Assembly (NCBI RefSeq): GCF_050496545.1
Contig: NZ_JBNVZV010000002.1
Coordinates: 186,001 to 250,000 of the forward strand
DNA length: 64,000 nucleotides
From: Phycicoccus avicenniae_A
Lineage (GTDB): Bacteria; Actinomycetota; Actinomycetes; Actinomycetales; Dermatophilaceae
Reading direction: 5' to 3'
Part shown: piece by piece, positions 19,143 to 28,243 of the stretch
Layout: each line of letters opens with the position of its first letter
Numbering within the stretch: position 1 is the stretch's first letter
Notes under the pieces: generated by a model
Database searches by the model: none
Told to the model about the DNA's origin: nothing
What the model saw: only the letters and a program-made list of their open reading frames with translations
Translations under genes and position numbers: made by a program

Positions 19143-20629
19143 GCGCCGGGTCCGCCCGCACCGACGCGCTGACCCACCGCGACGCCGAATGGGCCGGGCT
19201 GCGCGTGCTCGTCGCCGGGCTCGGGGTCTCCGGGTTCGCCGCCGCCGACGCGCTGCTCGAGCGCGGGGCGCAGGTGGTCGTCGTCGACGGTGCCGAGCCG
19301 GCCGACGGCTCGCCGATGTCCGAGCGCGCGCGCATCCTCGACATCCTCGGGGCGGTGCTGCGGTACGGCGAGGACGCCGTCGCGGCGCTGCCGGACGAGC
19401 CGCTCGACCTCGTCGTCACCTCGCCCGGCTGGCGCCCGGACCAGCCGCTGCTGGCGGCGGCCGCGGCGGCCGGCATCCCGGTCTGGGGCGAGGTCGAGCT
19501 CGCCTGGCGGATGCGCCCGCGCGAGGGCGCCGCGCCGTGGCTCGCGGTCACCGGCACCAACGGCAAGACGACCACCGTGCAGCTGCTCACCGCCATGCTG
19601 CGCGCCGCCGGTCTGCGGGCCTGCAGCGCCGGCAACGTCGGCACGCCCATCCTCGAGGCCGTGATGGACCCCCAGCCCTTCGACGTCATCGCCGTCGAGC
19701 TCTCGAGCTTCCAGCTGCACTGGTCGCACTCGCTCGCGCCGCGGGCATCGGTGTGCCTCAACATCGCTCCCGACCACGTCGACTGGCACGGGTCCCTCGA
19801 CGAGTACGCCCGCGCCAAGGGCCGTGTCTACGAGAACACCGAGGTGGCCTGCGTCTACAACGTGCAGGACGAGCGGACGCTGCGCCTCGTCGAGGACGCC
19901 GACGTGCAGGAGGGCTGCCGCGCCGTCGGGTTCACCCTCGGCGTGCCGGGGCTCTCCGAGCTCGGGCTCGTCGAGGACGTCCTCGCCGACCGCGCCTTCG
20001 TGCCCGAGCGACGCACCTCGGCCGCCGAGCTCGGCACCCTCGAGGACCTGCGCAGCGGCCCCGACGCGCCGGCGCCCGCTCCGCACCTCGTGGCCAACGC
20101 CCTCGCGGCCGCGGCGCTCGCCCGGGCGCACGGCGTGCCGCCGGCCGCCGTGCGGCAGGGGATGCGCGACTTCGTCCCCGAGCCGCACCGCATCACCGAC
20201 CTCGGCACCGTGCGCGGTCTGCGCTGGGTCGACGACTCCAAGGCCACGAACCCGCATGCGGCACAGGCCAGCCTGGCCGCGTTCGAGCGTGTCGTGTGGG
20301 TCGCGGGCGGCCTGCTCAAGGGCGCCGACGTCGACGAGCTCGTGGCCGGTGCGGCGGACCGGCTCCGGGGCGTCGTCCTCCTCGGACGTGACCGTTCGGC
20401 CATTTCCGAGGCGCTGGCCCGACACGCGCCGGATGTCCCCGTCGTCGACGTCGCCCGAACGGACACTGGGGCCATGGACGCTGTGGTGGCGCACGCCCTC
20501 GACCTCGCCCACGAGGGTGACGTCGTGCTGCTGGCTCCCGCCGCCGCGTCGATGGACATGTTCGCGAACTACGGTGCGCGCGGCGACGCCTTCTCTGCGG
20601 CGGTGCGGCGGCTCACCGGGCAGGGGTAG
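19139..20629 (+). CDS. murD: UDP-MurNAc-L-Ala:D-Glu ligase
   Basis: MurD adds D-glutamate to UDP-MurNAc-L-Ala. The 496-residue protein starts at ATG 19139 in an ATGA overlap with mraY. The Rossmann-like N-terminal domain has VLVAGLGVSGFAAADAL, the ATP loop is VTGTNGKTTT (137-146), and ELSSFQLHWS, NIAPDHVDWHGS and DDSKATNPHAA follow. The order mraY-murD-ftsW is the standard one. Confidence 0.95.
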   Translation: MSAGSARTDALTHRDAEWAGLRVLVAGLGVSGFAAADALLERGAQVVVVDGAEPADGSPMSERARILDILGAVLRYGEDAVAALPDEPLDLVVTSPGWRPDQPLLAAAAAAGIPVWGEVELAWRMRPREGAAPWLAVTGTNGKTTTVQLLTAMLRAAGLRACSAGNVGTPILEAVMDPQPFDVIAVELSSFQLHWSHSLAPRASVCLNIAPDHVDWHGSLDEYARAKGRVYENTEVACVYNVQDERTLRLVEDADVQEGCRAVGFTLGVPGLSELGLVEDVLADRAFVPERRTSAAELGTLEDLRSGPDAPAPAPHLVANALAAAALARAHGVPPAAVRQGMRDFVPEPHRITDLGTVRGLRWVDDSKATNPHAAQASLAAFERVVWVAGGLLKGADVDELVAGAADRLRGVVLLGRDRSAISEALARHAPDVPVVDVARTDTGAMDAVVAHALDLAHEGDVVLLAPAAASMDMFANYGARGDAFSAAVRRLTGQG

Positions 20630-20631
20630 GC

Positions 20632-21894
20632 GTGACGTCCACGACCGCCCCGGCCCGCAGGACCGGCCGCGAGGCCTCGCGCCTGCACGCGTGGGCCGCC
20701 CGCTTCGACTCGCCGGTGACCACGTACTACGTCCTGCTCGCGCTCACCGTCGCGCTCGTCGTCTTCGGCCTCATCATGGTGCTGTCGGCCAGCGCGATCA
20801 CCTCCCTCGACCGCAGCCGCTCCGCGTACACGATCTTCACGACGCAGGCCGTCTACGCGGTGATCGGCGCCCTGGCCCTCGCGGTCACCTCACGCGTGCG
20901 ACCCGGCGCCTGGAAGCGGCTCGGGGTGCCGGTCCTGGTCATGGGCACCCTCCTCCAGCTGCTCGTCTTCACGCCCCTGGGCAAAGACGGGTTCCAGGGC
21001 AACCGCAACTGGCTGTACCTCGGGCCGGTCAGCGTGCAGCCCTCGGAGGCGATCAAGGTCGGGCTGGCGCTGGCCGGCGGCGCCGTGCTCGCCAAGAAGC
21101 GTCGCCACCTGCGCTCGCTGGGGCACGTCGTCGTGCCCTACCTCGTCCCCCTCGTGGCCGTCAGTGTCGGCACCGTCGCCCTCGGCCACGACCTCGGGAC
21201 CGTGCTCATCCTCGGCGCGATCGTGGCCGGGGTGCTCTTCGCCGCAGGGATCCCGCTGCGCTGGTTCGCCATCGCCGGTGTGCCGTTCGTCGGGGCCGTC
21301 CTCGCCTTCGTCCTCACGAGCTCGAACCGCCTCGGCCGCTTCGACGTCTGGCTCGGGCGCGACACCGACCCCTACGGCGCGGCGCGCCAGTCCATCCACG
21401 GCCGGTACGCCCTCGCCGACGGCGGGTGGCTGGGTCTCGGGCTCGGGCAGAGCCGGGAGAAGTGGGGGCGGCTCTCGGAGGCCCACAACGACTTCATCTT
21501 CGCGATCATCGGCGAGGAGCTCGGGCTGCCCGGCACGCTCGCGGTCCTCCTCCTCTTCGCCGCGTTCGCCTTCGCCTGCTACCGCCTCGTCAGCCGCTCC
21601 GACGACTTCTTCGTCCGGGTCGTCACCGCCGGCGTCATGACCTGGATCGTCGCGCAGGCCCTGATCAACATCGGGGCGGTCATCGGGCTGCTGCCGGTCA
21701 TCGGCGTCCCGCTTCCGCTCGTCTCCTCGGGTGGCTCCTCGCTCATCACGACGCTGGGCGCGCTCGGCATCCTGCTGTCCTTCGCCCGCAACGAACCGGG
21801 GTGTCGCGAGGCGCTGTCCGCGCGCCCGTCGTCGCTGCGGCGCTCGCTGGCGGTGGTCTCCGGCGCGGTGCGTGGCCGCCGGAGCGGCTCGTGA
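20632..21894 (+). CDS. ftsW: Septal peptidoglycan glycosyltransferase (SEDS family)
   Basis: FtsW polymerises lipid II into glycan at the septum with FtsI. The 420-residue protein starts at GTG 20632, two nt after the murD stop. About ten membrane segments are visible. Family landmarks include VLSASAI in the first segment, the GNRNWLYLGPVSVQPSEAIK loop, GHDLGTVLI, and the C-terminal LPVIGVPLPLVSSGGSS. The Asp in the extracytoplasmic loop region (HNDFIFAIIGEELG) is conserved in SEDS proteins. A basic cytoplasmic tail follows. Confidence 0.95.
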   Translation: MTSTTAPARRTGREASRLHAWAARFDSPVTTYYVLLALTVALVVFGLIMVLSASAITSLDRSRSAYTIFTTQAVYAVIGALALAVTSRVRPGAWKRLGVPVLVMGTLLQLLVFTPLGKDGFQGNRNWLYLGPVSVQPSEAIKVGLALAGGAVLAKKRRHLRSLGHVVVPYLVPLVAVSVGTVALGHDLGTVLILGAIVAGVLFAAGIPLRWFAIAGVPFVGAVLAFVLTSSNRLGRFDVWLGRDTDPYGAARQSIHGRYALADGGWLGLGLGQSREKWGRLSEAHNDFIFAIIGEELGLPGTLAVLLLFAAFAFACYRLVSRSDDFFVRVVTAGVMTWIVAQALINIGAVIGLLPVIGVPLPLVSSGGSSLITTLGALGILLSFARNEPGCREALSARPSSLRRSLAVVSGAVRGRRSGS

Positions 21895-22985
21895 GCCCAG
21901 CCGCCCCGAGGTCGGTCCTGCTCGCGGGTGGGGGCACGGCCGGGCACGTCTCGCCCCTGCTCGCGCTCGCCGACTGCCTGCGCCGCCGCGACCCGTCCGT
22001 GGCCGTCGCCGCGCTCGGGACCGTCGAGGGCCTCGAGTCCCGGCTCGTGCCCGAGCGCGGGTACCCGTTGCTCGACGTGCCGCGAGTACCGTTCCCGCGC
22101 AGGCCGTCCGCCGCCGCACTGCGGCTGCCCGGCAACCTGCGGCGCGCGGTCGCCGCGGCCGAGTCGGCCCTCGAGACCACGGGCGCCGAGGTCGTCGTGG
22201 GCTTCGGCGGCTTCGTCTCCTCGCCGGCCTACCTCGCCGCCCGCCGCCGCCGCGTGCCCGTCGTCGTCCACGAGCAGAACGCCCGCCCGGGCCTGGCCAA
22301 CCGGCTCGGCGCGCGCTTCGCGGCCGAGGTGGCCGTCACCTTCCCCGGCACCCCGCTGCGGGGCGGCACCGTCACGGGCATGCCGCTGCGCCACGAGATC
22401 GCCACCCTCGACCGCGCCGCGCACCGGGCGGAGGCGCGGGAACGGTTTGGGCTCACCGACGCCCCGACGCTGCTCGTCACCGGCGGCTCGCTCGGCGCGG
22501 CCCGGCTCAACGGCGCCTTCGCCGCGGCGGTCGCCGACCTCTCGGCCGCCGGGGTGCAGGTGCTGCACGTCGCGGGTACCGGCAAGGAGTTCGACCCGGG
22601 CCCGGTCCCCGGCGCGCCCTACGTCGTCCTGCCCTACTGCGACCGGATGGACCTCGCCTACGCCGCCGCCGACCTCGTCGTCTGCCGCGCGGGGGCGGGC
22701 ACGGTGTGCGAGCTCTCGGCCGTGGGCCTGCCGGCCGTGTACGTCCCGCTGCCCGTCGGGAACGGCGAGCAGCGGCTGAACGCCGCCCACGTGGTCGAGG
22801 CCGGCGGTGGCGTGCTCGTCGACGACGCCGCCGTCGACGCGGCCTGGGTGCGCGACGCCGTCGTCCCCCTCGCCCTCGACGCCACGCGGCTCGGGGCGAT
22901 GTCCGCCGCCGCGGCCTCGGTGGGGGAGCGCGACGGCGACGAGAAGCTCGCCGACCTCGTGGCCCGCGCGGCCGGGGGGCGCTGA
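21891..22985 (+). CDS. murG: UDP-GlcNAc transferase forming lipid II
   Basis: MurG adds GlcNAc to lipid I on the cytoplasmic membrane face. The 364-residue GT-B protein starts at GTG 21891 (GTGA overlap with ftsW). Motifs are LLAGGGTAGHVSPLLALAD at the N-terminus, VGFGGFVSSPAYLAA, VVHEQNARPGLANRL, TGGSLGAARLN, and the donor-sugar region CRAGAGTVCELSAVGLPAVYVP with GEQRLNA. The protein is of normal length and ends 3 nt before murC. Confidence 0.95.
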   Translation: MSPAAPRSVLLAGGGTAGHVSPLLALADCLRRRDPSVAVAALGTVEGLESRLVPERGYPLLDVPRVPFPRRPSAAALRLPGNLRRAVAAAESALETTGAEVVVGFGGFVSSPAYLAARRRRVPVVVHEQNARPGLANRLGARFAAEVAVTFPGTPLRGGTVTGMPLRHEIATLDRAAHRAEARERFGLTDAPTLLVTGGSLGAARLNGAFAAAVADLSAAGVQVLHVAGTGKEFDPGPVPGAPYVVLPYCDRMDLAYAAADLVVCRAGAGTVCELSAVGLPAVYVPLPVGNGEQRLNAAHVVEAGGGVLVDDAAVDAAWVRDAVVPLALDATRLGAMSAAAASVGERDGDEKLADLVARAAGGR

Positions 22986-22988
22986 GCC

Positions 22989-24440
22989 GTGGCCGTCACC
23001 AACCCGCGCTTCGACCTCGCCGCGCCGGTCCCGGCGTGGTCCGAGCTCGGCGCCGTCCACCTCGTCGCCATCGGCGGCGCGGGGATGTCCGCCGTCGCCC
23101 GGCTGCTGCTCGCCCGCGGCGTGCGGGTCAGCGGGTCCGACGCCGCCGACGGCCCGGTCCTCGCGTCGCTGCGCGAGGCCGGGGCCACGGTGTGGGTCGG
23201 CCACGACGCCGCCCACCTCGAGGGCGTCGACACCGTCGTCGTCTCCTCGGCCGTCCGCGAGGACAACCCCGAGCTCGCGGCCGCCTGGGCCGCCGGCCTG
23301 CGTGTGCTGCACCGCTCCCAGGCGCTGGCGGCCCTCCTCGCCGGATCGCGCGCGGTCGCCGTCGCGGGCGCCAACGGCAAGACGTCGACCACCGCCATGC
23401 TCGTCGTCGCGCTCACCGAGGCCGGCGCCGACCCCTCCTACGCGTGCGGGGGAGAAGTGGCCCAGCTCGGCACCAACGCCGCTCTCGGAGAGGGCGAGGC
23501 GTTCGTCGTCGAGGCCGACGAGAGCGACGGCACCTTCGTCGTCTACCGGCCCGAGGTCGGCGTCGTCACCACCGTCCAGCCCGACCACCTCGACTTCTAC
23601 GGCACCGCCGACGCGGTGGCCGAGGCCTACACCGAGTTCGCCGCCACCGTCGGCGGCCTGCTCGTCGTCAGCCACGACGACCCCGGCGCCCGGGCCCTCG
23701 CCGAGGCCGAGACCGCCCGCGGGCGACGGGTCGTGACCTTCGGGACCGCCGAGGGCTGCGACCTGCGGATCCTCGACGGCACCGCCGAGGGCCTGGGCAC
23801 GCGGACCACGGTCGAGCACCACGGCACGCGCCACGAGCTCGTCCTCGCCGTTCCGGGCGCCCACAACGTCGCGAACGCCGCAGCCGCCTTCCTCGCCGCC
23901 GTCGACGGCCTGGGTGCCGACCCCGGTGCGGTGCTGCGCGGGCTCGCCGGGTTCACCGGCGCCCGCCGCCGGTTCGAGGTCCGCGGCGAGGTCGGCGGTG
24001 TCATCGTCGTCGACGACTACGCCCACAACCCGGCCAAGGTGGCGGCCGTCGTCGGCACCGCCGCGGGGGTGGTGCAGCGCGCCGGCCGGGGCCGGGTGCT
24101 CGTGGTCTTCCAGCCGCACCTGTACAGCCGCACCCGCGACTTCGCCGACGAGTTCGCCGCGGCCCTCGCCCCGGCCGACCACGTCGTCCTCCTCGACGTC
24201 TACGGCGCGCGGGAGGCCCCGGTCCCCGGCGTGAGCTCCGTGCTCGTCGGCGACCCGCTCGCCCTGCTGCCCGGGCGCCGGCGCGTCGACGTCGGCCTCG
24301 GCCGGGACGCCGCCGTGGCCACGCTCGTCGCGGTCGCCGCCCCCGGCGACGTCGTGCTCACCGTCGGAGCCGGCGACGTCACCGCCCTCGGCGAGCCGAT
24401 CCTGCGTGCCCTGGCCGCCCGCGAGGAGGAGACCCGATGA
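22989..24440 (+). CDS. murC: UDP-MurNAc:L-alanine ligase
   Basis: MurC attaches the first amino acid of the stem peptide. The 483-residue protein starts at GTG 22989. The N-terminus HLVAIGGAGMSAVARLL is the UDP-binding loop of MurC; AGANGKTST (126-134) is the ATP loop; EADESDGTF and VDDYAHNPAKV and FQPHLYSRTRDF are further family blocks. Its stop overlaps the ftsQ start (ATGA). No ddl gene follows, unlike in some dcw clusters. Confidence 0.95.
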   Translation: MAVTNPRFDLAAPVPAWSELGAVHLVAIGGAGMSAVARLLLARGVRVSGSDAADGPVLASLREAGATVWVGHDAAHLEGVDTVVVSSAVREDNPELAAAWAAGLRVLHRSQALAALLAGSRAVAVAGANGKTSTTAMLVVALTEAGADPSYACGGEVAQLGTNAALGEGEAFVVEADESDGTFVVYRPEVGVVTTVQPDHLDFYGTADAVAEAYTEFAATVGGLLVVSHDDPGARALAEAETARGRRVVTFGTAEGCDLRILDGTAEGLGTRTTVEHHGTRHELVLAVPGAHNVANAAAAFLAAVDGLGADPGAVLRGLAGFTGARRRFEVRGEVGGVIVVDDYAHNPAKVAAVVGTAAGVVQRAGRGRVLVVFQPHLYSRTRDFADEFAAALAPADHVVLLDVYGAREAPVPGVSSVLVGDPLALLPGRRRVDVGLGRDAAVATLVAVAAPGDVVLTVGAGDVTALGEPILRALAAREEETR

Positions 24441-25192
24441 GCCACACCGCAACCCGCGGCCCCCGACCCCGCGGCCTGGAGTCCTCGGCCACCCGCTTCC
24501 GGGAGCGGGCGATCGCCCGCCGCCGCCGTCCGTGGCGCCGTGCCCTCTCCGGCCTCGTCGTGCTCGCCCTGCTGGCCGGCGTCGGCTGGGTGGTCGGGTG
24601 GACGCCGCTGCTCGGCGTCCACCGGGTCGAGGTCGTCGGCGTCACGGGCGCCGAGGCCGCGGCGGTCGAGTCGCTCGTCGGCGTCGACGAGGGGACACCG
24701 CTCGTGCTCGTGGACACCGCGGCGGTCGAGCGCTCGGTCCGCAGCCGGGTCACCGTCGCCGAGGTCTCGGTGCAGCGGTCGTGGCCGCGCACGCTCGTCG
24801 TCGACGTCGTCCCGCGGGTGGCGGCCATCGTCGTCAAGGGACCGGGTGGGCGGCTCGACCTGGTCGACGCCACGGGGGTCCCCTTCGGCCGGGTGAAGAA
24901 GGCGCCCGCGGGCGTGCCGGTCGTCACCGCGACGGGCAGCCGGGCCACCACCCCGGAGGCCCGGCAGGCCGCCCTCGCGCTGCTGCGGGACCTGCCCCAG
25001 GACCTCGCTGCCGACGTCTCGGCGGTCACCGTGAGCAGCGCCAACCTCGTGACCTTCACGATGCGCGGCCACAGCGTCGTCTGGGGCGGGGAGGACGAGG
25101 CCGAGCTGAAGATCCGCGTCCTGCGTGCCCTCCTGACGACCAAGGGCAAGGTCATCGACGTCAGCGCCCCGGACACCCCGGTCACCCGCTGA
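24437..25192 (+). CDS. ftsQ: Cell division protein FtsQ (DivIB)
   Basis: A 251-residue bitopic division protein starting at ATG 24437. It has an Arg-rich cytoplasmic N-terminus, a membrane segment at about 37-54, and a POTRA domain (about 60-130: LLGVHRVEVVGVTGAEAAAVESLV, ending VQRSWPRTLVVDVVPR). The FtsQ domain contains LVDATGVPF and the terminal VVWGGEDEAELKIRVLRALL. It scaffolds FtsL and partner proteins at the division site. It is the last gene of the coupled run; 239 bp separate it from ftsZ. Confidence 0.93.
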   Translation: MSHTATRGPRPRGLESSATRFRERAIARRRRPWRRALSGLVVLALLAGVGWVVGWTPLLGVHRVEVVGVTGAEAAAVESLVGVDEGTPLVLVDTAAVERSVRSRVTVAEVSVQRSWPRTLVVDVVPRVAAIVVKGPGGRLDLVDATGVPFGRVKKAPAGVPVVTATGSRATTPEARQAALALLRDLPQDLAADVSAVTVSSANLVTFTMRGHSVVWGGEDEAELKIRVLRALLTTKGKVIDVSAPDTPVTR

Positions 25193-25431
25193 GAGCCCCC
25201 GGACCCGTGGGACGGGTGGGGCTGCCGGGGCGGGTGTGACCGTCCCTGAGGGACGTGACAGGATTTGCCGCGCGGGATGTCGCGACACGCCACGCGGGAG
25301 GGTGCAGGAGCCCCCAGCGGGACGTAGCGTCACCCCATCGAGAACCGTGACCGAACCGTAACCCTGTACCTCACGTCGAGGGTTGCCCCGGTCTCCTGCA
25401 CGCCGTGACCGACAGTGGAAGGCCCAATCCC
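25193..25431 (+). promoter_or_regulatory. ftsQ-ftsZ intergenic control region
   Basis: This noncoding 239 bp holds small hairpins (25203-25217 and 25241-25255), a 10-bp palindrome TGTCGCGACA (25278-25287) and a direct repeat GTGACC-GAACC-GTAACC (25347-25363, 11-bp period). A related GTCACC is at 25329. A separate ftsZ promoter is expected by analogy with other actinobacteria, but I cannot name its -10 with confidence. Confidence 0.55.
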
Positions 25432-26724
25432 GTGGCAGCACCCCAGAACTACCTCGCCGTGATCAAGGTCGTCGGCATCGGCGGCGGCGGCGTCAACGCC
25501 ATCAACCGGATGATCGAGGTCGGCCTCAAGGGCGTCGAGTTCATCGCGGTCAACACCGATGCGCAGGCCCTGCTCATGAGCGACGCCGACGTCAAGCTCG
25601 ACGTCGGCCGCGAGCTGACCCGTGGCCTCGGTGCCGGCGCCGACCCCGAGGTCGGCAAGAAGGCCGCCGAGGACCACGCCGAGGAGATCGAGGAGGTCCT
25701 AAAGGGGGCCGACATGGTCTTCGTCACCGCCGGCGAGGGCGGCGGCACCGGCACCGGCGGTGCGCCGGTCGTGGCTCGCATCGCCAAGGGCCTCGGCGCC
25801 CTGACCATCGGTGTCGTCACCCGCCCCTTCACGTTCGAGGGTCGCCGGCGCGCGAACCAGGCCGAGTCCGGCATCGCCGCGCTGCGCGAGGAGGTCGACA
25901 CCCTCATCGTCATCCCGAACGACCGCCTGCTCTCGATCAGCGACCGCGGCGTCTCGATGCTCGACGCCTTCCGCAGCGCCGACCAGGTCCTGCTCTCCGG
26001 TGTCCAGGGCATCACCGACCTCATCACCACCCCGGGCCTGATCAACCTCGACTTCGCCGACGTGAAGTCGGTCATGCAGGGCGCCGGCTCGGCCCTGATG
26101 GGCATCGGGTCGGCCCGCGGCGAGGACCGCGCCGTCCAGGCCGCCGAGCTCGCCATCTCCAGCCCGCTCCTCGAGGCCAGCATCGACGGCGCCCACGGCG
26201 TGCTGCTCTCCATCCAGGGCGGCAGCGACCTCGGCCTCTTCGAGATCAACGAGGCCGCGCGCCTGGTCCAGGAGGCCGCGCACCCGGAGGCCAACATCAT
26301 CTTCGGTGCGGTCATCGACGACGCCCTCGGCGACGAGGTGCGGGTCACCGTCATCGCGGCCGGCTTCGACGGCGGCGCCCCCATCCGGCGCGCCGACGAC
26401 CGGGCGCTCGGCACCATCCAGGGCCGTCCCGCGACCCCGCCGCCCTCCGCGCCGCCGGCGGCCCCGTCCACCCCGGCGGCCCCGCCGAGCCCGGGCCTGG
26501 CCCCGTCCTACGCGCCGGCCGCGTCCCCGGCACCGGTCCCGCCGGCGCCCGCCCCGTCCCACGAGCCCACCCCGGCGCCGCGGCGCGAGGAGCAGGTCAG
26601 CGAGGAGCCGGCCGTGCGCACCGAGCGCGAGTCCACCCCCACCGAGCCGGCGCGCACCCAGCCGCCGCGCACGGTGACCTTCGACGAGAACGACGACCTC
26701 GACGTCCCGGACTTCCTCAAGTAG
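25432..26724 (+). CDS. ftsZ: Cell division GTPase FtsZ
   Basis: FtsZ polymerises into the division ring. GTG 25432 is chosen because it gives the conserved actinobacterial N-terminus MAAPQNYLAVIKVVGIGGGG, with GGAAGG 9 nt upstream; an in-frame GTG at 25405 would add nine non-conserved residues. The 430-residue protein has the tubulin signature GGGTGTGG (about 103-110), NTDAQAL, and the T7-loop NLDFADVKSVM. A Pro/Ala-rich linker of about 100 residues (from about 318) precedes a conserved tail ending DDLDVPDFLK, the likely docking peptide for SepF. A rare CTA codon occurs near 25699. Confidence 0.97.
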   Translation: MAAPQNYLAVIKVVGIGGGGVNAINRMIEVGLKGVEFIAVNTDAQALLMSDADVKLDVGRELTRGLGAGADPEVGKKAAEDHAEEIEEVLKGADMVFVTAGEGGGTGTGGAPVVARIAKGLGALTIGVVTRPFTFEGRRRANQAESGIAALREEVDTLIVIPNDRLLSISDRGVSMLDAFRSADQVLLSGVQGITDLITTPGLINLDFADVKSVMQGAGSALMGIGSARGEDRAVQAAELAISSPLLEASIDGAHGVLLSIQGGSDLGLFEINEAARLVQEAAHPEANIIFGAVIDDALGDEVRVTVIAAGFDGGAPIRRADDRALGTIQGRPATPPPSAPPAAPSTPAAPPSPGLAPSYAPAASPAPVPPAPAPSHEPTPAPRREEQVSEEPAVRTERESTPTEPARTQPPRTVTFDENDDLDVPDFLK

Positions 26725-26740
26725 CAGTCGCGGGGAGCGG

Positions 26741-26771
26741 GAGGGGCGGGCCGGTCACCGGTCCGCCCCTC
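26741..26771 (+). terminator. Terminator after ftsZ
   Basis: A 15-bp hairpin with one G-U pair (26741-26755 and 26757-26771) lies 16 nt after the ftsZ stop; outer GC-rich bases can extend it. It sits only 8 nt before the pgeF -10, so pgeF is likely to start its own transcript. Confidence 0.7.
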
Positions 26772-26779
26772 CCCGCGTC

Positions 26780-26785
26780 TACGGT
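26780..26785 (+). promoter_or_regulatory. pgeF -10 (TACGGT), leaderless start
   Basis: TACGGT is followed by a 6-nt spacer and GTG 26792. No ribosome-binding site is present, which fits a leaderless mRNA. Confidence 0.55.
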
Positions 26786-26791
26786 GGTCCG

Positions 26792-27496
26792 GTGTTCATC
26801 TGGGACGAGACCGCCGGCGGCGCCCGTCGGGTCCTCACCGGTCGGCCCGGCGGCGTCAGCCGCGGGCCCTGGGAGGGCCTCAACCTCGGCCTGCACGTCG
26901 AGGACGACCCGGCCGACGTCGCCGAGAACCGCCGCCGGCTCGGGGCCGCCGTCGGGCACCCCGTCGTCTGGATGGACCAGTGCCACGGCGCCGAGGTGGC
27001 CGTGGTCGACGCCGTCCCCGAGGTCGCGCCGCGCTGCGACGCCGTCGTGACGACCGCCCCCGACCTCGCCCTCGCGGTGCTCGTCGCGGACTGCGTCCCC
27101 GTGCTCCTGGCCAGCCCGTCCGGTGTCGTCGCCGCGGTGCACGCCGGGCGCCCAGGGATGGTCGCCGGGGTGGTGCCGGCCGCCGTCACGGCGATGCGCG
27201 AGCTCGGGGCGCGCGAGATCGACGCCGTCGTCGGGCCGTCGGTGTGCGGCCGCTGCTACGAGGTACCGGCAGCGATGCGCGAGGGCGCCGCCGCGGTGCA
27301 GCCGGTAAGCGCCACGGTGTCGTGGACCGGCACCCCGGCGATCGACGTCGCGGCCGGGGTCGTCGCCCAGCTGCGCGCCCTCGACGTGCCGGTCACCTGG
27401 GTGGCCGGATGCACGCGGGAGCGGCCGGACCTCTACTCGTACCGCGGCTCGGGCATTACCGGGCGCTTCGCCGGCGTCGTCGCGAGGGCATCGTGA
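26792..27496 (+). CDS. pgeF: PgeF/YfiH-family multicopper-type protein (purine nucleoside phosphorylase / peptidoglycan editing factor)
   Basis: The 234-residue protein belongs to the YfiH/LACC1 (DUF152) family, members of which cleave purine nucleosides in vitro and affect peptidoglycan composition in E. coli. Conserved metal ligands are visible: His65 in QCHGAEV, Cys101 in VADCVP, and His117 in VHAGR. SYRGSGITGRFAG closes the family signature. It sits directly after ftsZ, the usual actinobacterial place, and overlaps yggS by 4 nt (GTGA). Biological role in this organism is not certain. Confidence 0.88.
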   Translation: MFIWDETAGGARRVLTGRPGGVSRGPWEGLNLGLHVEDDPADVAENRRRLGAAVGHPVVWMDQCHGAEVAVVDAVPEVAPRCDAVVTTAPDLALAVLVADCVPVLLASPSGVVAAVHAGRPGMVAGVVPAAVTAMRELGAREIDAVVGPSVCGRCYEVPAAMREGAAAVQPVSATVSWTGTPAIDVAAGVVAQLRALDVPVTWVAGCTRERPDLYSYRGSGITGRFAGVVARAS

Positions 27497-28188
27497 CCGA
27501 CCGGCGAGACGAGCTCGCCGAGCGGCTCGACGCGGTCCGGGAGCGCGTCACCGCCGCGTGCGCCGCCGCCGGTCGCACCGACCTCCCCACGCTCGTGGCC
27601 GTGACGAAGTTCTTCCCCGCGAGCGACGTCGACCTGCTCGCCGACCTCGGGGTCACCGACGTCGGCGAGAACCGGGACCAGGAGGCCTCCGAGAAGATGG
27701 CGGCCATCGCGCAGCGCGAGGCGCTCACCGTGCACTTCGTCGGTCAGCTCCAGAGCAACAAGGCCTCCTCGGTCGCCGCCTACGCCGACGTCGTCCACTC
27801 CCTCGACCGCGCCAAGCTCGTCGGGGCGCTGGACCGGGGTGCCGAGCGGCACGACCGCACCCTCGACGTCCTCGTCCAGGTCGCCCTCGACGACGGCGAA
27901 GGACGTGGGGGAGCGGCACCGGGCGACCTGCCCGCCCTCGCCGAGGCCGTCGCCGCCGCCGGGCACCTCCGGCTGCGCGGGCTGATGGCCGTCGCCCCCC
28001 TCGGGCGGCCGGCCCGGCCGGCCTTCGCCCGCCTCCGCGAGCTCTCCGGGACGCTGCGGGCCGAGCACCCGGACGCCGGGTGGATCTCGGCCGGGATGAG
28101 CGGTGACCTCGAGGACGCGGTCGCCGAGGGGGCGACACACCTGCGTGTCGGGTCGGCAATCCTCGGTTCTCGTGAGTCACACCGGTAA
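27493..28188 (+). CDS. Pyridoxal phosphate homeostasis protein (YggS/PLPBP)
   Basis: The 231-residue single-domain PLP-binding barrel starts at GTG 27493 in an overlap with pgeF. PLP-binding Lys39 is in LVAVTKFFPASD; GENRDQEASEKM, HFVGQLQSNKA, RGLMAVAP and ISAGMSGDLEDAVAEGATHLRVGSAILG are family blocks. The protein keeps PLP and amino acid pools balanced and has no known catalytic activity. It lies upstream of sepF, as in many Gram-positive bacteria. Confidence 0.93.
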   Translation: MTDRRDELAERLDAVRERVTAACAAAGRTDLPTLVAVTKFFPASDVDLLADLGVTDVGENRDQEASEKMAAIAQREALTVHFVGQLQSNKASSVAAYADVVHSLDRAKLVGALDRGAERHDRTLDVLVQVALDDGEGRGGAAPGDLPALAEAVAAAGHLRLRGLMAVAPLGRPARPAFARLRELSGTLRAEHPDAGWISAGMSGDLEDAVAEGATHLRVGSAILGSRESHR

Positions 28189-28243
28189 CTTCACTCACGA
28201 CGAACGATCCTGACCGGAGGGGTCGACGACCGAGGAGCACGTG

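Noticed and set aside
25278..25287. Palindrome TGTCGCGACA in the ftsQ-ftsZ gap as an operator
   Set aside because: A 10-bp GC-rich palindrome is expected by chance in such DNA and matches no regulator I know.
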